Positions 44,990 through 58,000 of a DNA stretch of 64,000 bases are shown here, piece by piece. Under the pieces are notes generated by a model. The model made no database searches. It was given only the letters and a program-made list of their open reading frames with translations, and had not been told where the DNA came from. A program made the position numbers and the translations under genes. This DNA is from Erodium maritimum (lineage: Eukaryota; Streptophyta; Magnoliopsida; Geraniales; Geraniaceae): contig OY997588.1 of assembly GCA_963921825.1 (NCBI GenBank), positions 84,511,043 to 84,575,042 on the forward strand, in the 5' to 3' direction. Positions within the stretch are counted from its first letter, which is position 1. Each line of letters starts with the position of its first letter.

Positions 44990-45567
44990 TATTATAAATA
45001 TAATCAAATGATGAGAAACAAATAATTACTTAAACCAAACAGTGTTTGAGAAGATAATGAAATAATACAAATACACGAACCAAATGACTTATTCTCTTTG
45101 TATTTTTTCTCTCTAAAATGATTGTGTGTGCACCTCTATTTACACACATTCATAGACATTTTTTTCTATATTTTTTACAAGGGACATGAGATGTGTATTT
45201 CTCATAGATGTGAGATAAAAGCATCCATAGTGGTGGGCGAGGATCTGGCGGGGAGATGCTGGCGGTGAGCAGTCGGCGGCGGCGAGCTGGCGGGGAGGTG
45301 ACATGGTACTGGTGGGGAGGACGCTGGCGGTGAGCAACGCCTGGGAGCTCCACGCCATCACTCCGCGTTGGCGCCAATGGCTAGAAATCTAATTCACCTA
45401 TTACTTGTCATTGACAAAATAAAAAGTATTTTGAAAATAACAAAAAAAATTGAATGCTCTTATCTCCAAATACTAAATAAATGTTTAAATCAAACCAAAA
45501 TCACAAACCACATATCTTCTCAAAATAATCCTATCACATTCTTTTTCTCACACATTTGTTCGTCGAA
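44990..45567. other. AT-rich flank: possible LTR remnant and Harbinger 5' end
   Basis: 44990-45190 may be the remnant LTR of the copia gag fragment (TATTATAAATA at its start, TTTTTCTCTCTAAAATG inside). 45219-45390 is GC-rich with GGCGGGGAGRTGCTGGCGG repeated (45246, 45290, 45318) and starts near AGCATCCATAGTGGTG, possibly one terminus of the Harbinger derivative. Confidence 0.35.
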
Positions 45568-46115
45568 ATGACCAATTACCGAGCCAACGATTTGGATATG
45601 GATGACATTTTGTATGAAGTACTCGAAGAATGTATGTCCACCGACTTCGGTGGCGGTTGGTTAGAGGATGTAATGGTCAATTCTCCACCACGTAAGCGAA
45701 CCTACATCGCACGTGATCGGGAAGCCGTGAACGAACGTTTAATGAGCGACCATTTCAACACGACCCGGTGTACACGGAGGTGCAACTCCGTCGTCGCTTC
45801 AGAATACCAAAGGGTGTGTTCCTCTGAATTGTTCACGCATTGGAGAATCACGATTCGTATTTCACGACACGGTTGGATGTTGTTGGTAAAGTTATCATGC
45901 ACAATATGATAGTCGAGGCAGAACGTCATACATACGACGACTACATTGAACCAACAGATGAGGGTGGACCAAGTGAACCAAATTTTGCACGAGGAGGCTA
46001 CGTCCCGTCCCAGGTCATACTTGGAAACACTTAGAGGGTGCAAGATGAACGCATACATTACCAATTGAAGGACGATCTCGTCGAACACATTTGGAATAAA
46101 TTTGGAGATGCCTAA
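45568..46115 (+). pseudogene. PIF/Harbinger transposase deletion derivative
   Basis: ATG at 45568 (MTNYRANDLDMDDILYEVLEE). The N-terminal segment PRKRTYIARDREAVNERLMSDHF, then RRRFRIPKGVFL and ALENHDSYFTTRLDVVGK, corresponds to the N-terminus of the transposase at 33263-34508. The next residues are VIMHNMIVEAERHTYDDYIE, which belong to the C-terminus. The whole DDE core is missing by a clean internal deletion near 45890. One frame change (about 45770) and two stops (near 45828 and 46032) are also present. It cannot catalyse transposition. Possible termini: AGCATCCATAG near 45219 and TAGATGCT near 46364. Confidence 0.85.
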
Positions 46116-46401
46116 CTTAGTTTATCGCTTCCTAGTTTAAATTTCGTTCGGTCATCTTGTACAACTAGTCCTTCTATTTTGTTTAATTCAATTCTTATTT
46201 CAAGGACTATTTCATTCACACCCCTGGCGGATCCCCGCAGGCAAAACGTTTACCACTGTGCTGACATTTCCCGCCGACGGTAAACTGGCCGGGAGACAAA
46301 AAAAATTGTATTTTAATGTTTACTGCCAACAACTCCCTGCCAGCAATCGACGATAACGTTGTAGATGCTGTAAGGTCCATTCGTTAGTAAGTCAATTGCA
46401 A
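46116..46401. other. 3' flank of Harbinger derivative, left target copy of LINE
   Basis: Contains CCTGGCGGATCCCCGC and GTTGTAGATGCTGTAAGG near 46360, a plausible transposon end. It adjoins the LINE target duplication (46402-46417). No gene. Confidence 0.4.
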
Positions 46402-46417
46402 CAGAACACATATTTTT

Positions 46418-48820
46418 TTTTGAAACGGGTAACCGGAGACTTTCATTAATGCAAAATGACAATCAAACAGGATGAGGCGTGACCGCCTCGGGTTCCAGAT
46501 ATTTGTCCGGGCCGACCGTAGCAAGCCCGGCGCTCATGGACCCATAATATTAGCCCACTTGAAATCGTGGGCAACAACTCAAGACAACTCCCTACCGTCG
46601 TTCCAACATAACGAGGGGAAATAAACCAAGTTCTAAAATCCGCAAAAATTAAAGTATCCCAACAAGAATAAAAGTAAGAGCAATAAACAGAAAAAACTGA
46701 TGTTGATACTGCATGCTGCCCGGGACCTCCCAGCATTGGCTGTCCCGGGTCTATAGGTATAGTCTGGAGCCGACTCCACCCACCCCTGCTGGGGCAGATC
46801 ATTCCTCCATCGGAGGCCTCTGGACCTCCGCTCCGTCTGCTCGATCCTCCCCCTGAAAAGGCGGATACCAGGGCTGCTGCTGGATAGTCGGGTCTCCCAT
46901 CTGCTTCTTTGTCTCCGGTGGACGTGCATACATCGAACCACTTCTGGTCTTCAGAGTGGTCATCTTGCCTTTGCCTCTGCTGGGCCCACCTTTCCCTAGC
47001 CTCTCCTGGGGGTCCGTCTGATAGCCCCGTGGATCTGTCTCCTCTTCCTCCCTCATCATCGCATTGAATCCGGGGGGAGCTCGGATCACCGGGCCGACAG
47101 CAGGGTAGATGTTAGCCAGGTAGTCAGGCTTTGTGGACTTGGGGGGCGGTGTGGGTGCTTCATGGCCACCCCCTGCAAAATATTGGTCAACCCTCCTCGG
47201 TTAACCTTAGCCAGGTAGTCAGGCTTCGGAGTGCCTGCAGTGGACGATTCAGCGCCCATGGTGATTTCCCTAGAACGGACCATAGAGTTTAGGGTTAGAT
47301 CACTCAAGAGGTACGTGATCGCCGGGTGTGATGCTGGAGGGGTGCATTCCAGACCGTTTGCAGCAACTGGTCCACATCCAGGTCCCTCGGGGCCAGGATA
47401 TAACTATTATATCGAATCTCCTCCCGGCCAATCCCCGGCAACAGGGTCTGGCAGTGCATTAACCTGTGTGTGAACATGTCACACCTGCAACAAAAATCAA
47501 CCACTCGCTCGTACTGTAGATCAATCACAACAGAAGAATCAGTACCTGGGAAGCGGAGTCGGGTCCTGCGCCGTAAGGGTCGAGACAACTCCATACGAAC
47601 CCTCATCCAAAGATGCATATCCTCCTGTCGGACCGACGGGATTGGGGCATACATGATCTGCGTGCCTATGCTGCCCGTAACGAGACCCCGGATGTAGGGA
47701 TTTCTGGCTCCTCCCGGTATATTCAATGCCCGAACCCCGAGTTCCACATGATTGAAGTTGATCTCTTCCGCCCGATCGAATCGCCGAAGCGGTTCAAGTA
47801 GGAGGGGATATCCCTTAAAGCTCCAGGGACCCCTATGGCGGATGTCTTCCATGATCTTGGCTGACGGGAAATGATAGCCCGTGACGTCGGGGACATGAAC
47901 TCCACCCGAATCCCCGTAACCTTCCATTTCCGCAGCATCATCGCGCAGACGATGTGTTGGTTGTGTGGCCGGTCCCCTGCTACCTTCGCTGCAAGGGAGA
48001 ATTCGTACGAACCGGAGGTAAAGAGTGGAACCCCGTCATCCGACACCACGAGCTCGTCGTCCTTGTCCTCCGTGTCCGGGATCGGGGATATACGGCTTAC
48101 CTGGATCTCAGAAGACGACCCCGATGGTCTGCCAGCACTCGGGCAGTTAGGGCTAGAGGCCTGCACCCGCTCCACCGGAGGGAGGCGGCGAGAGGCCACC
48201 GGAGAAGGGGTTGGCTGGGGGAGGGTGGTTCGATCCCGCTGTATCTCCCTCGTCGTGGATGAGTGTCCGGTAAAGATCGGGAAGGGCACCAGTGGGTCTG
48301 GCGACACACCGACGGCCATGGGCGCTTCGATAGCCAAGGACGCGCACGGCTTGTCCTTCATATCTACAGACAGCGGCGGCCCCCGGGGAGAAATAGGATC
48401 TGTACCGAGCAGCGATAGAGAGGCGGCGGCGCGACCGGCAGCTTGCTGGGCGGAGACCTCAAGGTCGCGAGAGGCCTCTGCATGTGGGTGGATCTGGTCG
48501 GGGTTGACCGTTTCCGGCACGTGAGGACGGTGGGAAGGGAGATCCGACATCGGAGGATCAGAAATGGTAGAGGACGACGTCGGAGTGACTTCAGCAGCGG
48601 TGGTGGAGTCGCTGGTGCAGACGGCCAGGCGAAATCGTGGCGGAGGAGGCCGGGAGCACGGTTGAGGAGCGTTGGATTGTAGAGAGGGAGGCTGTGGGGA
48701 TGGATGTGGTGATGACGGTTGAAGCGAATGAACGGCAGGGGCAGATGAAGACGGCAGCGGCGACGACCCTAATAGAGTAGGAGAGAACATCTGAAGAGGT
48801 GTGGGGAGCACTTTAGACCC
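46418..48820 (-). mobile_element. LINE with ORF1 only, complete with TSD
   Basis: Flanked by AGAACACATATTTTTT at 46402-46417 and 48821-48836 (16 bp), with a short T run at the low-coordinate end, i.e. a poly-A tail on the minus strand. The ORF1 start is near 48790 (MFSPTLLGSS). A long Pro/Ser-rich region is followed by an acidic stretch (DTEDKDDELVV) and DUF4283 (YEFSLAAKVAGDRPHNQ, GPWSFKGYPLLLEPL). Next come RMELSRPLRRRTRL and a CCHC knuckle C-x2-C-x4-H-x4-C (VDFCCRCDMFTHRLMHC, about 47490-47540). The C-terminus (RAPPGFNAMMREEEE...RPPMEE) ends near 46799. Frame changes lie at about 47880, 47320 and 47090. No endonuclease or RT exists between ORF1 and the tail, so it is non-autonomous or internally deleted. 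Confidence 0.88.
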
Positions 48821-48836
48821 AGAACACATATTTTTT

Positions 48837-49071
48837 ACTGCTTAATTTCTTGAAATGCGCGAATGAGAATAGAAACAAACAAATATCCTCATACCGATCC
48901 AAAACTCAAAATAAAGAAGAAACTAGTGTTAGAAAATGAAAAATATAGAGGGAGAGAAGTGGGCCAATAAGGCTCTATCCGCCAAACCGAGCAGACCATT
49001 CATTACTATCATCACTATCCTTCGTTTCGTCGCAATTTCCCAATTTACAATCGAAACAAAACGACACCGCC
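48837..49071 (+). promoter_or_regulatory. PEX5 proximal promoter and 5' UTR
   Basis: 235 bases between the LINE target duplication and the PEX5 start codon. TGGGCC (48960-48965), a site II-like core common in plant housekeeping promoters, is followed by CAAT. A CT-rich leader-like stretch precedes ACACCGCCATGG, a good plant start context. No clear TATA box. Everything further upstream has been displaced 2.4 kb by the LINE. Confidence 0.5.
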
Positions 49072-52000
49072 ATGGCGATGCGGGACCTTGTCACCGGTGG
49101 CGCCGCCTGCGCCGTTCCCGGCTCTTCCTCCTCTTCCAATCCTCTCGGTGCTCTCGCCAACGTCCTTGTTGGCTCCTCGTCTAAGACTCAGGTCCTCAAT
49201 TCCCTGTTCAATCCTCAATTTCTATGCTTTTTGCTGATCCCCGGATCTATTTAACTCTAATTGCAACCCCTTTTACTATTATGAGGGTTTTGCCTTTTTT
49301 CTTGCTCGATTGCTTACTTCTCGGTTCATATCTGTGTTGCTGTTATGATCATTCAGGAGGTTTGGAGCTTTTAGGCTGTGATTTCAACTTATTGTAAGCT
49401 CTGTGGATAATTTGACTTCCGAAAAGGAGCACATAGCTCTCAATTCAGTTTCAAATTTCTTTGGTTGCTACTGTTTTATTTGACTTACCCTCTATAGTTG
49501 AATTAGGTATATAATCTCTGAGTTAGGTACACACACTGAAGAGAAAAAAAAATTGTTTAGTTTGTTTGATATGAACCTTGCTGTTGTGCTAGTTAAGATG
49601 ATTTGAGACGGTGGTGTACTGTTTTGCTACTTGAAAACGTTAACATTGATTGATAAGCTTTCAATCATTGAACAGGAAAGGCTAAAGGAGATACCCACAT
49701 CAATACCCACAAGTTCAGAGGCTCCATTTTATTCAGAAACTGCAGATCATTTGAGAGCATTTGATCAGCCATATGCCCAACCTGGTGCCCAGGTTCTAAC
49801 TTCAAGTCCCCGTTCTGTGAATGCTATTATACAATTCCGATTTTGTTGGGTACCCGAGAGGTACTCACACAGTATATGTCTTATGGCAGGGCTCTGAATT
49901 CCTGCATGGGTTCAATGCTGTCCATCAGAGTGGATTTGCAGATGCCTGGAATGATATACAACGTCCTCCAGTTCCAGGAGTTCAAGGCCCCTTTATTGGA
50001 CATGATGGAGTTAGCATGCAGCGCCAACCTACTCTAGATGGTATTGCTAAATCTCCATTTCTTCAAATGACATGCTTTTCTGTTTCATAAAATAGGTGCA
50101 CTAGATTGGTAGGTAGCTAAGCGTAAATGTCCAAGAACCACAAGCAAAGGAGCTTTTGGAACTTCAAGTCTTCAATTCAACTATGAGTTTTAGCAGTGAT
50201 ATGAAAGGGAGTTGAAGATGTGAATGTAGCATGAGATTTCAGAAATTTAAAGCAAAAAGTATTTGGGATGGTGGAGTGTAAATGGCTTAATGATATTGTT
50301 AATATCTATAAAAGGCATCAGCGATGGGAAACAAATACCGTTTTCCTTACATGTATATGAACAAGCATAGTTTCTGGATGTGTCTACATAATAAGATAAT
50401 GGAAGTGGCTTCTGATAAGATATTTTGGATGATTTTTTCATAGCCAGTGGAACAGAAATGAACAACAGTCGAGTCTGAGGGCATTTATCGAAGTGGACAT
50501 TAATTTCTATGATATGATTAATGTTGAAGTTATTCCACATCAGAAGAATGTGTGTTACATGACCTCGTGATATACTAGTTGGGCCCTCCCATTAATAGCG
50601 TAAGTTTTTGTGTTGGAGTAAGTTTAACACTTAAAGAAACAAAATCATACTTATCTTTTGGAAGCTTATGGCTTCGCTTCTCTTTGGGTGAAATGCGTTA
50701 TTGCTTTGTAGAATATTGGTTGAACTATGTGATATGAGTTTATCATGAGGCAAAATGTGTGTCCAAAGATGTTGTAAAGGAAATCTACCAGCCTTTGTTC
50801 TATTATTAGATGCAAATATTGAGAAGTTGGGGTGGAGATTTCGGAAGTAGAAAAATGTGGAAGTTATATGCTTGCGTACCTAGGAGTTGCTCGGTCAATA
50901 AGCTGTGGAGATGGATTAGGTGACATACTTACATAGGATGCCTGAAGTATGGAATTACCCTAGGGCAATGTTGGTGCTGAGGCTTGAACCTGTTACAGCA
51001 GTAATATGTAATCCACATGAGATAAATAGCTGACTTATCTGTGTGCAAAGTTATCGTATTATGACAAGGATTACCCCTTCTTACAACAAAACCCGTATAA
51101 TTTGCTGCATTCACTGGATCACATGTTAACTGTAGCAACGATTTCATGTTTTGATAAAGTTGCTTGTTGTAGCATGTCATTCAGACCATAATTAGCATCT
51201 CCAATAACACAGATGGAATATTTACAATATTCTAATGTCTGTACTTACCTTAATTTGTGATTACAACTTTGCATGAGCTTCTGATAACAGTATCCCAAAT
51301 AAAAGCCAATCTCCAGTATGTAACCACAATCTCAGGCTTTTGTTTTAGGTTTGAATGTATTAATTGAATTCCTCACTGTAATGCAGGGCCACCACAAAGA
51401 GTGTTGTCAAACTTTCTGCACTCATTTGTTGACAGTAGCCGTGGTGGAATTCCTTTCCGTCCTACACCACTTCCAGCCTTGGGATTGTCTGATGCTGACA
51501 AACAATGCATACGTGACCGAAGCAGCATTATGGCCCGACACTTTTTTGCTGATAAGAATGAAGATTTTATAAATGCGCAGGTTAGACCCTCCTGTTAGGA
51601 CTGAAGAACTCTGCTACTAGGGGCGGTTTTAATTTTTTTGGTGCTTCTACTTGAGTCAAGAGTTACTGTGTACCTTTTACTGTCTTTCTCGGCATATATT
51701 CATTTTTATTTTGCTCCCTTTCTGGGACTAGTGAACTCATCAGGATTTTGTTAATTTATCAGGTAAATTCACTGCTACATTCATTAGATATTGACAGTGA
51801 GGCACGGGGTAGAGGGGCAATGCCTGGGAGATTTAGGGAGCTGGAAGGTTACTGGAATGAGTCCCAAGGTGCGATGCAACCCAGTGGTCATGCAACAGAT
51901 GGATGGATTACTGAATTTAGCCAACACAGAGCACAACTTGGAGATCCTAATGTTTGGGCTCATTCTTTTGAACAACAACATGGTGCTAATGGTTGGGCCT

Positions 52001-55000
52001 CTGAATTTGAGCAGGTAAGCAGTCACATAGTATCACCATCTCTATCATCTTCATCTTAATTTTGTTTTTTATCCTTAAGGGTATAACTATCATCTGTAGA
52101 AATATAACATAGAAATAAATATTTTTTATGAATACAACTGCAATAATCCTTTAAACTAAACTGATAGTTGATCTAATAGGCCTTTTTGTCATATAATTTC
52201 AAATTATCCATGAAACTTGCCCACATGTAGCACCTACAACTAAAGAAGCATATAGTGGAAATTTTATTCTTGTTAAATAAAACAATTCAAACTTATATCG
52301 TAATGGTTTTTCTTCTTCATACCAACCTACTACATACTTTCCTGCTGGATCTGAAGTTTTGACACTGCACGTAAAGCTGCGTTTACCCTACCTAACCCCG
52401 TGGAAGTGGATGGATAATCACCTCTTTACTTTTCGTTTATGGTTCATGTATTATCACATGGTTCATCTGCTTCCATAAATTGTTCTAAGATGACTACTGT
52501 TACATCTTCCAGTGGAATTGGGATAACTGTTAGCTTCTTAATAAGGACTAGTAATATGAAGTATTAAATAACTGCAATTCTCACGCCACTTTCTAGCTTG
52601 AATTGTGCTTTTCATTGTATTTTATTTTGGCACATCAATGTGCTTCGAGCTGCTTATCTTTCTTAGTGTTTTCATCATTCCCTCTACTTTTATGTTCATG
52701 TGCTCATCAATGGATTTGTTTTATACAATAATAGCCTCTTTTTATCCCCCAAACAAAAGTCGGGGTTGCTACTTTTTGCAAACTCATACACAACCTCTTT
52801 TTGTTTTAAGTTTTCCCAGGTATCAATTACATCAAAATATGTGTTTTTTTTTTCAACAGGAGCAGTCTCAATTAGTTGGCCCAATGAGAGGTATGAATAT
52901 CCCAAGCTTAGCTGCAATGGAGCAAACTCGTATGCTTGCTCACACATTAGCTCAAAATGATGACCCCAAATTTCAGGTTTGCATGCGCTGTAAAAGTTTA
53001 ATGCAAATGATCCGCAAGTTACTCAAGTTTACGGCCAGCATTTCTTTTTCACCCTATACATGTCTTTTTACCTGTTTGATTGGAATTCAATTTATGCAGA
53101 ATTCGAAGTTTCTTCAGTTTGTATCAAAAATGAGCCGTGGTGAACTCATTATTGATGACAATCAAGTAAAGCCAGCTGCATCTGGTGATTGGGCAACAGA
53201 ATATCAACATCAATACAATGGAGGTGCTACTTGGGCTGATGAGTTTTCACGTGGCGAGGTAAGTTATAATCTATTTCTCAATATTTGTATTCTCATCTTG
53301 AATTTAAATGAAATAACATTTATTCATGCAGTATGCATGTCTTCATATATTTGGTCATTTGATAATTTATTGACAGTGCGGAGAGCACAAGTAAATTATT
53401 CGCAGTACTCACATATGATATTGACCCACCAAAGTAACATAGTCGGAACACCAAAAGGTGTTATTGGTAATCTTTATTAGTTATGAGAGGTATTATGTTA
53501 AAAAAAGGTTAATTGCTAAAAACTACACCGAGTTTAAAAGTGGACAAAAACATACAATACGTATTGTCCAGTCTTCTTTTAAAATAATGAACAATTCTGT
53601 TAACCCCAACAAGATATGTGGATAATACGTATAGCATTGAAAAGTATTGTGGTCAAAACATACTGTGGTCAGAACATATAACCTTGAAAAGTAATGTGGG
53701 CAAAACATATGGCCCAATACTTAACAGAACTGAATATTCTGTTGATTATTTTGACAGAAGACGGTGGACAATACGTATTGTATGTTTTTGTCCACTTTTA
53801 AACTCTGTAGTTTTTACCAAGTGGGCAAAACATGTTGTAGTTTTTAGCAATTAACCCTTAAAAACATTGTAACCTGGACTCTACAGTTAGTAAGAAAATT
53901 CTGTTGGTTTCCCATACATTTTATAATAAAATACTGGTTTAATCTCACTACTTCTGTATAACCCTCTTTGTTTTTAGTATTTTCATTTTATTTATGATCT
54001 TATATTTGAAGCTATATTATTTTAGATCAAGCAGATTATTCTCCTTTAGATTTTGGAAATACTGAGATAAAAAAAATCTGAAGAAGATATTTTTTGAAGA
54101 ACTTTACTGGCTATATTTCTTCAATTCTGCTGGTGTAAACGAGCCAAATCAAGGCCAATATTGTTGGTGCTCGGCTTGAAAAGAAATTGTTCAGCTTGAT
54201 CTCAACTTGGGCTTGGACAAATCTAAAAGGTTAAGCTCGAGTTCGGGTCGACACAAAATAGTCAACCTCACACTCAGCTTGGCTCAGTTCATTTTGTTTT
54301 TATCTTAAACATTGATGACAAGTTTAAATAAAACCATAAATTTGCACATATAGAATTCATGGATTATCACTCACACAAGTATTAACACCCAATTTATAAA
54401 AAATAAATGATTAGCAAATAAATATTTCATATAAAAGTCTAAATTCATATTTTAATTGTATTAAATATGACACATATAGATAAATAAATACTAAACAAGC
54501 CTGCTCACGAGCCTATCAAATCTTGAAAGGATGGGTTCGAGGTGACTTTTTTTTATTTAAAAAAGCTCTACCTGCTTGATGTCAATTATAACGAGCTCAA
54601 GCCGAATACTTAATGAATCAAGCTCGAACTGCTCGTTAAGAGCTCGGCTCATTTACAACCTACCATGACCCATCTTGTACATATACATGCAGAAAAAAGA
54701 TTATAAGTATCTGTTGGCATTCGTGGAGCAACCTGGAAAGAAAAAAATCATTCTGCTATTGAGTTTATAAATTGTGTCTCGCAGAAATACACATGTTCAG
54801 ACAGAACTATAAGTGTACTATGATAATTTTTTTTGTTCTTGTACTAGAGTGATTAATTTTCCTTCATTACAGAAAATTATGTTGCCTAATTTAGTGGTTT
54901 TCAGTTGTTGCAAGGGCCTGATCAATGGGCAAATGAGTTTAGGAGTGAACATGGTCCAATTGAAGATCAGTGGGCTAATGAATTCTCTAAGTTGAATGTT

Positions 55001-58000
55001 AATGACTGGGCAGAAGAATTTGAGAAGCAGGTTGGTGATGGGGTTTTGGGTGACAATTCTGATAGCTGGGCAAATGCATATGACGAGTAAGTACTGTTGA
55101 ATCTGCATGTTATATGGATCAATCAGCAATTGTTTTTAACACATGAAATAACTCAATATTTCAACAGTTTGGTTGTCATATTTATTGGATATAATGAAAA
55201 AAGACTAATCACTTTGGCTATAACCTTCTAATAACAGAATTGTGCCGGATGAGAAATCTTTTCTAGTATTTTTTCCCTAGTTGATGATTATTATACTTGG
55301 TCGTACGTGCTTACAAGTTTTGAAAACGTAATTGCATCTGAAGTTTATATGGTAACGTCATTTGTCATTTTGGCAATCTTATCTATGCATGAGTAAGACC
55401 AGCCTATTGTACAAAATAATTTCTTTTACTGTATACATGGACTAAAATGAAGAGATTGTTAGTCCATGGTATCCTAATGTGTAAAATTGTAATATCATCT
55501 ACCGTACAGTTCAGAAATTTGTTTACTTGAGGAGCAATGATATAACTCTTAGGTACCTAGTCTAGGTGCTAATTTGGCTACTTCGTTATATGCCTTTTGT
55601 AGTAATTGGGAGTACATATGGATGTGATCGGTAAGCAGTGAATCTTGCAATTATGAGCCGTATATTAAACTGGGAGGGGCAATGCCTTTTTGTTGGTGTA
55701 CCTTTTGAACCTTATTTGGATTCGTCGCCCTTATATTCATAGAAATCCATTTGGGGGTGCTAATATGCAGATTTTTGAATGAGCAAGTAGCAGCCAAGGA
55801 GTCCAATGCGTCGAGGGGTGTTTATGTGTTTTCTGATATGAATCCTTATGTTGGTCATCCAAATCCCTTAAAAGAAGGTCAAGAGCTGTTCCGCAAAGGT
55901 CTACTGAGCGAGGCTGTGCTGGCTTTGGAGGCTGAAGTTATAAAAAACCCAGATAATGCTGAAGGATGGAGGTTACTTGGAATAGCTCATGCAGAAAATG
56001 ATGATGATCAGCAGGTTTACTTTCTGCATAGTATAACATCTGGTGTTGATTTCTGTATGTTAAAGCCCAATCCAACCCAAAAGCTCTAGCTGATGGGTGG
56101 AGGCATCAATATGCTTATCAAGTGGTCAATTCATCCATACACTTACAATGTGGGACACACACTTTAATACCACCCCTCTTACGTGCGGGCCTCACACGTG
56201 TGCACACTAGGGTGCCGAAGGGAGGATCCTACACACTAGGGCAGACTCATAGGCCCGAACCTGCTTTGATACCATGTTAAAGCCCAATCCAACCCAAAAG
56301 CTCAAGCTGATGGGTGGAGGCATCAATATGCTTGTCAAGTGGTCAATTCGTCCACAATTTCAATGTGGGGCACACACTAGTGTACTGCTACTCGAACTTC
56401 TTGGAGGTAGTGGCCCGCCCAAAAACCTACATCCTTTTTCCTTAATTGACCTTTGATCTAATATTTATTTTACTGAAATATCATATTTAATGAACCATTT
56501 TTTCATCCCAAAAACATCACTCCAAAATGTTACTCATATGATAGTTCTTTGAAGAGTTTTTTTTAAATCATTCCTCATCTGAGTACAATAATTTCATAAA
56601 AAAATATACCCAAATGTGTTAAGTATTTTGGTTTTACATCCTAATACATTGAAACTAAATGACCATAATGTTAGCTCTTTTTTTCACTGTATTAAGGAAT
56701 GGGTGTGATTAATATATCTCTCTACTCAACTTGTTCCAGTAATTGTGAACTTTTTTTTTATATTGGTAATACATTTCTTGCTCAATGGAAGTACTTGTGA
56801 CTATTTTTCTAAATTCATTGTATACCATTGCCATAAACAATTACATATCACATGCCCTAAATGATTCAGTTGATAGGATGAAATTTAACCTTTTGTTGTC
56901 ATCTGTTATGTGCTTTTAATGTCAGTAATGTGTTTGATTAATGATTCTACTTTGTTGACCACTCTCAAGGTGAAATGTAATGTGTGCAGGCTATTGCAGC
57001 CATGATGCGTGCACAAGAGGCTGATCCAACGAATCTGGAAGTACTTCTTGCCCTTGGTGTGAGTCATACAAATGGTCAGTGATCGCTTTTACATCTTTGC
57101 AAAGTGACATTGAAGTGTATTAATTTGAAATTAGCATTCCTTTAAAATAAGCACTACATTTATCTAATGAAACGGTCTGCACTATCTATAAACCGTACCA
57201 AATCTATTTTGTACTGGCCCAATTTTCCAGAGATGAGGTGAAACACTTTACAAGTATTAGCTGTATAATGGAAAGTAAACTGTACGTGCTTACAAATTGC
57301 AGAATTGGAGCAGCAAGCTGCATTGAAATATTTGTACGGATGGTTACGTCATCATTCGAAGTATGGAACACTTACCCCACCAGAGCAGCCGGATTCCCTT
57401 TACTATAATGACGTGAGTGCATTTTCTATAATTTGTGTATTATCATCAGCATTACAAATGACTTCCAAAATGAACTATATCTTTGTTAGAACCGAACACA
57501 ATCAATATAAATTGATTAGCATGAGTGCTTGTATCCAACTTTTATCATTTATGTGAAAGCACTTTGTTGGCGAAGAATGGTCTGAAAAAGTTTGAGTTCC
57601 TCTTTGGTTGGCAAATTTTTTTTTAATAAAAAATCCTTATATGGTCATAAATTGGGTTATGCTGGTGGTTTGTCAGCCATGAATTACTGAAAAAATTACC
57701 CGAACGATACCATTTTAGCGTTTAGGACCGTGTATAACTTGTAACATGTGGTTATACAACGTGCTTTGAGACTATAGTGCGTGAATAATAATTTTCATAA
57801 TAGTTTTATAGGAACCAGTTTAAATAAATTCACAGTATTGGGTGTGCTGAATAATTAAACCTGACCTGGAACTATGTAGCGTAATTTCTGATGATGTGCG
57901 AAGGCATAAAGTTTCTTCAACCAAATTAACCCTGTGAAGTAAAAGGTACAAAATGTGTTACAAAAAATTGCTCACCGCTAATACATATATGTACTTGTCT

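Noticed and set aside
47871-48524. 217-codon plus-strand frame
   Set aside because: It is the antisense shadow of the GC-rich LINE ORF1 coding region on the minus strand.
52605-53480. 291-codon continuous frame
   Set aside because: It reads through PEX5 exons 6 and 7 and their introns. Splice sites and family comparison show the intron parts are not coding.
55987-56088. Extension of PEX5 exon 9 past 56014 to the stop in the TRIM
   Set aside because: The donor at 56015 joined to the acceptor at 56989 restores the conserved TPR reading frame. The extension is intron and TRIM sequence.
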